DNA of 64,000 nt from Dysidea avara (taxonomy: Eukaryota; Porifera; Demospongiae; Dictyoceratida; Dysideidae), in the NCBI RefSeq assembly GCF_963678975.1, contig NC_089285.1, forward strand, positions 11,146,694 through 11,210,693. Direction: 5' to 3'. Below the pieces are notes generated by a model. The model was not told the origin of the DNA, did no database searches, and was given only the letters and a program-made list of their open reading frames with translations. Below, in pieces: positions 58,083 to 64,000 of this stretch (the first letter of the stretch is position 1; the number at the start of each line of letters is the position of its first letter). A program made the translations under genes and the position numbers.

Positions 58083-58475
58083 TCGCTTATAACATCTTTA
58101 AACAGGCTGTAGGACCAGGTGTCTTACAGACCTTCAGCACTTGTGCTGTAAAGCCTTAATAAATAAAACAATGTCCATTTGGTTCCACAAGAGGTACTTT
58201 AAGAAAATAAGTCACTCTCTAGAGTTCCTATGGATACAGATATATGAAAATAGCAGGGAGAAAACATCTGACCGCCTGGCAGACTCCTGTAAGCGTTCAA
58301 GTACAAATCGGATGGCTGCAGGTTCGAGGCTGCTCAGGTTCAGTCAATTTTTTCTCCATTCTGCACCTTTTCAAACACAGCTTATAACATCTTTAAACAG
58401 GCTGTAGGACCAGGTGTCCTACAGACCTTCAGCACTTGTGCTGTAAAGCCTTAATAAATAAATAAATAAATAAAT
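58083..58475 (+). mobile_element. SINE with (AATA)n tail, plus a truncated second copy
   Basis: The full copy is about 58255..58475. A tRNA-like head has the B box GGTTCGAGGCT near 58320, then GCTTATAACATCTTTAAACA and GGCTGTAGGACCAGGTGT, ending in (AATA)n. The same 3' part (CATCTTTAAACAGGCTGTAG to CCTTAATAAATAAA) stands alone at 58083..58166, a truncated copy in the same direction. Confidence 0.65.
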
Positions 58476-59115
58476 TATCTATGAGAACAACACACAGTAC
58501 TATACACACACTCCACACATCACAGAGAGATGCTTACTGATTGTTTGATCTTAATTTCCTCGTTAATTCCTATGGTCGAATTAGCGCACATTATATGCGC
58601 GTTAGGTAAGACGGCGGGATGACTGATTTTAAGTGCCACTAGTGGGCACTAGTTCGAATTAAAGATTTATTATCTTTGAAATTGATGCGCTTAAGCTTAA
58701 GGATGTGTCCAGTGCCGTCTTGGCTAATATTTCGTAACGAGACTGGTAAGCTGTTTATATTTGTAAGTCTCGATGGCATATGAACATCTATAGATTTCTA
58801 GATAGAGTTTCCAATGAAAATTGACTTTTACTAATTACCAACTAAGTTATCACCTCGGTTATCACTGTGTCCTTGCTGGAATTATGAGCATGGCTGAATG
58901 CTAAAATCTCAGGGATGCCTGGCTAAGACTGCCCGTCTCATCTACGTCGGTATGCGCCTGTATACGTATAGTTACTTGCATGATTCCGTGATGTTAGCCA
59001 CTTTGTCTTGCTGACTCTTGCATATGAAATTCTTTTAGTGTGATAATCACACTCAGTATGTTGTAACTAGTGTATTGTACTGCTTAAAGTGTGGTGCAAT
59101 TGGAACGATATATAA
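58476..59115. other. Intergenic, nothing recognised
   Basis: No exon or repeat could be supported. Confidence 0.3.
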
Positions 59116-59444
59116 GGCCACTCCAATGAGTATACCGGTTTCTGGTCCACCACCCACATCAAAATATTCACAGAGCATTATACTCATTACGCATGTGCAT
59201 ACTCTATTTAATGCTCATTACGCTTGATGTTACTTTGGCTATTGACTTACTTATCTGCATCCCAGTAAGTATTATTGTAAGCATTAACCTTGGATTTTTG
59301 GCTTTGTATAGTTGGTTTTTGAAGCCATTAATTATAGCAATTTCACCAAATTCTTATAATGACATAATGGCAACATTTGCCCGCCCGCATGCTCCTTCCA
59401 GAATGAATAGGACCAGAAACCGGTATGCCAATTGGAGTGGCCTA
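59116..59444. mobile_element. MITE with TAAGGCCACTCCAAT ends
   Basis: AAGGCCACTCCAATGAGTAT then ACCGGTTTCTGGTCC at the left are matched inversely by GGACCAGAAACCGGTATGCC then AATTGGAGTGGCC at the right. The arms are about 35 bp. The open frame inside reads through the right arm (NRYANWSGL) and is not a gene. Confidence 0.75.
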
Positions 59445-59499
59445 ATGGGAATGGACATGTTATGAATGGATAAAGATGTGATCGAATATTGACTGTATT

Positions 59500-59780
59500 T
59501 CTACCTTCAGGTATGGTCAAATGGGAATGTGAGAAACTCAGTGGGATCAGACGGGACCCAGACCAGATACCTGGGTTGATTAAATTTGTATCTTTAGTTG
59601 TGGTCAATCAGCTCAGTATAGCCAGCTTTTTATGGGGACCTGGTTACCTAGTGTCAACTGGGAAAACAACCCTCTCAACTGTTACATCTGGGGAAGCTGT
59701 GCTTGTCTCACTTAGTGGTATTGAGGCTGTTGTGGTACCTAGGATCCTGTAGCGTCTCTCTGGGCAGTCTGTGATTCACT
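59500..59780 (+). mobile_element. SINE-body relic related to 48741
   Basis: GGGGACCTGGTTACCTAGTG then TCAACTGGGAAAACAACCC follows the same order as GGGGACCTGGTGAACTGGTG and TCAACTGGTGAAGCAGCCC near 48885. The tRNA-like head is not visible. Confidence 0.45.
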
Positions 59781-60540
59781 CTTCCTATGATTTACTAGTC
59801 TAGTCCTTACCCACAAGATTCTAGTGCATGATTTTGTTTAAATTACGACCTTTGGAATAGCTATTTTTCATTGCCAGAGAGGTGCATACAGTACATAACA
59901 TGGATGCAAGTGTGTAGAGATTTATGTACATGCAGTGCTTGGGCATGCGTACATATCTGAGTGAGTGTTGTGGAGCTCAGTACTAACTTATTATGTGCTG
60001 TGATGCGCATAACATTAAAGGGGGCCCGCTTGATGGTTCACCTATGGGCTAGAGCCCCTCCACCTTATAAAGGGATATTTTCATGCAGTCATATTAAGTT
60101 GTCAATACTATACTTATTGAGAAATACGTTGTTGTTAATATATACAGTTATGCTATGGTGGTGTGGCATTGCAAGAAGACTAAGCTTGACGGATAATATT
60201 ATACTTCACCTCGAGTATCACTGAACAGGTACAATGTGTCATAGTAATGGTGGGGTGATGTGGTAATGGTGTCCTTACATCCCCTGTGATAGATGGGTAA
60301 TCCCTGGGGTTTGGTGACATGCTTATTCAGACTATCCATTTGTATAAGTGTTCGTTGGATTGTCCCTTGACAAGTTAAGGAGTCCAGCATGTACATTTCA
60401 TTTGTGTATACATTGCGGTTGACCTAAGAAATCAGGGATAGAATTACAAGTAGCCACAAGGTTCCTTTATATATATATATGCATCTGTATGAAACAATAA
60501 ATTCTAATGACTGTGACATGCTTATCTTATTGGCCCTTAG

Positions 60541-60609
60541 GTGCCTGTAAATGTTGACGGCACTATACGTTGGAGGCAGGAGACCACCTCAGTGTGGTGG
60601 GCATGTCAA
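60541..60609 (+). other. Candidate exon of an unrecognised gene
   Basis: Between a CCCTTAG acceptor and a GTAAGT donor lies a 69-bp open exon, VPVNVDGTIRWRQETTSVWW ACQ. It may belong with the exons at 61796 and 61911. No family recognised. Confidence 0.25.
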
Positions 60610-61249
60610 GTAAGTCACAAAGGTGTGGATACTAGTGCAATACTTCAGCACATTTGTGAACTTAACACAGTCTGTTTGCTACAGGCCAGTTCTAGTGCTT
60701 CTTTTCCTCTTCCATTGTGTTTATCTTCTGCTATATCTGCTTTTGCATGCTGTCTACTGCAATAAAAAATTATTTATTGGTGGTAGTAATGCTTATTGTT
60801 TCCTATATGGCTGGTGGCTTCTTGCATGGTATGGTCACCTGACTGTTTTTGATACTTCATTTCTTTATACTTTATTCACATGCATGCATTGATTGCGTAT
60901 ATACTTATTTTACCATCACCACAGTGGTATAACTTATTCAAATTTAGTACACCCTCCACAACAAACTAAAGGTGATCATCAGTGGTTTACATACAGTACT
61001 ATATAGGTGTATAACTACAAAGCTATTTTTACACATGATGTGATACTTCACTTCTCTATGTATGTGACGATATGTCATCACCATGAAATTCTGCTTTCCA
61101 AAGTTGAAATTAGTGTTGTGGTAATGGCAAAAGATTTAGATGCCCAATACCCAAGCTTATGCAGTCAAACAATGTTTATAATACATATCGATAATAATAT
61201 AATATCGATATAATACAACATTGATATTAGTGTTCATATCACGACGTGG

Positions 61250-61348
61250 TAATAAATCTGTAGCAGTTCGTGAGGGTAATGATAGAGATATTTTGGTGCT
61301 GATCCCAACTGCTGCCAACCACTGTGCATATTCCTGTTCACTAGCCAT
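61250..61348 (-). other. Possible first exon, minus strand
   Basis: The ATG at 61348 opens MASEQEYAQWLAAVGISTKI then SLSLPSRTATDLLP. The composition looks like real coding sequence but no donor or partner exon was found. Unassigned. Confidence 0.2.
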
Positions 61349-61795
61349 CTTTAAATCTTATCCTCCAGACCCTTTCTCCAATTCTGGTGGAACATTCTAA
61401 TGAAACTAAGAAATTTAACAGAGATTAATGAAGTAATGATGGGGGGAGTATTTAATGACTGAAGACTGCATTTGTACATATGTGTGTACAGTGTGTTAGT
61501 GCATGTGCGAAGGTGTACACGTGTCTGTTTTCTGTGCATATGTGCAGTAAGTGTGTGCGTGCATGCATGTATGAGTGAGTGCGTATGGTGATATGTGTGT
61601 GTTACTCTCAGTGTTAAGGTGTACCGATACCACATTTTACTGATGCCACTAATTGTGATGAGATCAACTGCTAATATCGATTAAATCCTAGACAAGAAAG
61701 ATTTTCCGATTAAATCCTAGACACGAAACATTTTCCTCTAGAATTGGTAAGGGTATAACCCAATTTTGTCTAAATTTAAGTGGTCTACTCTTTAG

Positions 61796-62085
61796 GTGTG
61801 GAAACACAAGTGCTACTAATATTTAACAAGACCACAAAGTGCACTATGAATAGGTAAGAATGTGACTTAATAAATATTGACTATATTGTTACTGTTATAT
61901 ACATCTTTAGAGTGACGTATGAAATGGAGATACAAGAAGTGCTTCACATAGGAATGAGAAACTCGTATAAACATTTGAATTATTGTTTCCATATTGTACA
62001 ACCCATTTCATCAACGTTTAGATTAAACGAAAGGGCTAATGTGGGCTCTTTGGTTATACATCATGTGGATTACTTGCCTCCTTAA
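61796..62085 (+). other. Candidate last two exons of an unrecognised gene
   Basis: Exon 61796..61853 (VETQVLLIFNKTTKCTMN) and exon 61911..62085 (VTYEMEIQEVLHIGMRNSYK to HHVDYLPP, stop at 62083) have clear AG/GT borders, a 57-bp intron and matching phase. The second is open for 57 codons. No domain recognised. Upstream exons may lie near 60541. Confidence 0.3.
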
Positions 62086-62359
62086 TGGGTGTCCCAACAA
62101 ATGCAAGTCAGGGAAAATAGCAAGTTAGTTGTGATTGAAGATCCTTATCTAGGCATCTGCAAGTGGAACATTATATTTTAAAAATGTAGCTATACTGATT
62201 AGAATGGCAGGTCTGGACTTGATTCTGCCCAACAAACCTTCATAAAGACTACAGTTATTAGCTAGTTTCTCTAGCTGATAATTGCAGTAAAACCTTTATC
62301 TAGAGTAATACTGTAGAGCACTATGTGAACAGGATATATACCCAACTACATTACTTTCT

Positions 62360-62760
62360 GCAGATCGATACTCTCTAATAGAACAGTCACTATCTGCAAA
62401 TGCTGTAATAGAGCATTCACCAATTTATTATAAATACTGTGCATGAGAACTGAAGAGCAGAATAGGTGGATATATAGCCAACAATCATGGCTGGTATATT
62501 TTAGGACATAATGTCTAGACTTGTTATTTTTAAAAAATCACTAGTGTTGTAAACGCTACAAACAATTATTAGTGCCTGAATGTATTGGAATATTATTTAT
62601 AAGTTACATCTTAATGTTAAATTACTGCATGCTTGTTGTGACACAAGTAATTTTATATTATTTTCTACCACTCAGTAAATATTCTAATAGAACAGTCACC
62701 ATGTGCTCTAATAGAGCAGTCATACTAAATTACTCTAATAGAACAATCAATACCTTGATA
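62360..62760. repeat. Cluster of CTCTAATAGAACAGTCA motifs
   Basis: At 62366..62412 and 62672..62752 the motif occurs five times in direct order with small changes (CTAATAGAACAGTCAC, GCTCTAATAGAGCAGTCA, ACTCTAATAGAACAATCA). No enclosing inverted repeat was seen here, unlike the MITE copies. Confidence 0.7.
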
Positions 62761-63399
62761 TCCATGAATGGCAATGCGAGGCAGACTTTGATTAATGCCA
62801 ACATACTAGCCAGAATAATGCTAAGCTTTTGTGACTTTTATGAGCTCATGTTCAGGACAATCCCATGCATTAGCTGCATGATGCATGTGAGTGACTATAT
62901 ACATATGAACCCAGCTGCAGTATACACATCACTTGACATAATGCTTAATTGTTCTTTAAATAATGTCATATCCTCAATTGTAAAATTAATATCCACACAT
63001 GCATGCATGCATATGGTATGGTATGTATATCATACCATGTATGCTAGGTATGTAACTCTTGCATGCATGAATGTGCAAGCAATGCAAGCAATAATAGACA
63101 TGCATGCATGCCTGTGCTATCCATTATATATGTATGCATGGGTATATAGCCTCAGTATATGCAAGGAAAGCATATACTCTATTAAAACAATTAGCTATTA
63201 AGGGTATGTATTGCATACCACACATGCCAAAGATATGCCACTCATCAATATTCATGTGCAAACTATTAGGCATGCATTCATGCATGCTTGTGGTATCATG
63301 CTATGGATGGGTGTGTTGTTTAAGTTTGGAAAACTACAACTATATATTTACTATAATATTTCATACCATTATAAAGTGTGTTACGCACTCCAACTGTGG

Positions 63400-63463
63400 T
63401 ATGTCAGCGTGACATACCATTGGTATGACCCGCTAAAAGTATGAAATGCATACTTTCGCGGGT
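63400..63463. repeat. Two adjacent short hairpins
   Basis: GGTATGTCAGCGTGACATACC at about 63400..63420, and ACCCGCTAAAAGTATG paired with CATACTTTCGCGGGT at 63427..63463. Possibly the end of a further MITE. Confidence 0.55.
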
Positions 63464-63619
63464 GTAATACATACTTCGTTTTTAACAGTGCATGGATAGT
63501 TAAATTACATTCTCCACATCATTAGTTATGATCAAGCAGAAACTGTCAATGATTCTGTATTATATGTCTAAGCCTATGGTTTGACTCCATAATAGTAAGG
63601 CCGAAATGAACACTGCAAA

Positions 63620-63793
63620 TACAGTAGATTGCAAGACGGTTGTCAATCATAAATTTCTTTGCTGGTGATATCACACCATTCGGATACTTCGTAAGAAATT
63701 TGAAATAGGCTTGCCGCCTATCATTGGTTGGTTTTTACATGAGTCCTGTTCAGAATTGCTGTACGACTGACAACCGACTTCCAATCTACTGTA
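63620..63793. mobile_element. Mariner-like MITE TACAGTAGATTG
   Basis: TACAGTAGATTGCAAGACGG at the left and CCGACTTCCAATCTACTGTA at the right are inverted repeats of about 30 bp. TA at both ends fits a Tc1/mariner target. 174 bp, no coding. Confidence 0.65.
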
Positions 63794-64000
63794 CTCAAGT
63801 ACTTGCTAAGAGATCACATCATTCACGTGATGCATTTGTCATCAAGGAGTGACACAATAGAGACTATAGAGATTGATTGCCATAATTTCTTTGTCGAGAT
63901 ACTAACATTAGCGCTTTCATGCAGTGTGTAAAGCTTGTCAAATGGGTATATTACTACAAGCAGTTCAGTACTCAAGCGTTAATTCTAGATGGTACTTGAA

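Noticed and set aside
59193..59465. Hydrophobic open frame, possible membrane protein
   Set aside because: It lies in the MITE at 59116 and its C-terminus is the translated right arm.
62572..63201. 209-codon open frame as a gene
   Set aside because: Met/Cys/Ile-rich translation of ATGCATGC repeats and the CTCTAATAGA motif cluster; no domain.

Overview
This window reads as a transposon-rich stretch of a metazoan genome, most likely a demosponge (a cnidarian is the alternative). The grounds are low GC, genes split into many short exons with GT..AG introns of about 50-100 bp, animal-type domains (SAM, BEN-associated, THAP, P2X7 C-terminal-like) and the mix of mobile elements. Nothing looks bacterial or organellar. 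No rRNA or free-standing tRNA gene was seen. Exon boundaries were worked out by eye from splice signals and reading phase.

Layout. 0.75-2.2 kb: a minus-strand SAM-domain gene with broken frame. 2.4-6.8 kb: a plus-strand C2H2 transposon-like gene broken by a hAT-type MITE and at least three frameshifts. 7-11.3 kb: tandem repeats, hairpin MITEs and a Crypton/DUF3504-like exon relic. 11.4-15.1 kb: two minus-strand LINE relics, one split by a short LTR retrotransposon whose gag-protease frame is open but which has no pol. 16.4-18.3 kb: a gag-like relic, perhaps DIRS-type. 18.5-21.1 kb: a BEL/Pao pol relic. 23.3-27.5 kb: a BEN-domain pseudogene divergent from a DDE-transposase-like relic. 29.8-36.3 kb: a complete Kolobok DNA transposon. 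39-45.6 kb: a Lys/Asp/Glu-rich gene with the fold that heads the BEN pseudogene. 46.6-49.3 kb: an inverted-repeat element, an RFX-like site cluster, a KDZ-like relic and a tRNA-derived SINE. 50.1-56.4 kb: two genes resembling Crinkler-type (CR) effectors, one with a nuclease-like core and one with nuclease-like plus kinase-like regions. 56.5-64 kb: SINEs, a (CA)n tract, MITEs and a few unassigned exons.

The best find is the Kolobok element. It has TTAA target duplications and near-identical inverted repeats of about 128 bp. It carries a THAP transposase of ten exon blocks and, converging on it from the other strand, a three-exon gene for a protein like the Zn-binding C-terminal ('ballast') domain of P2X7 receptors. 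A 2.49-kb hAT transposon sits in the transposase gene with an 8-bp duplication. That hAT shares subterminal CCTATTATGC motifs with a four-copy MITE family in this window, so it or a relative may be the family's source of transposase. A second signal is the palindromic motif CTCTAATAGAGCAGTCA, which recurs inside several unrelated MITEs and alone in intergenic DNA.
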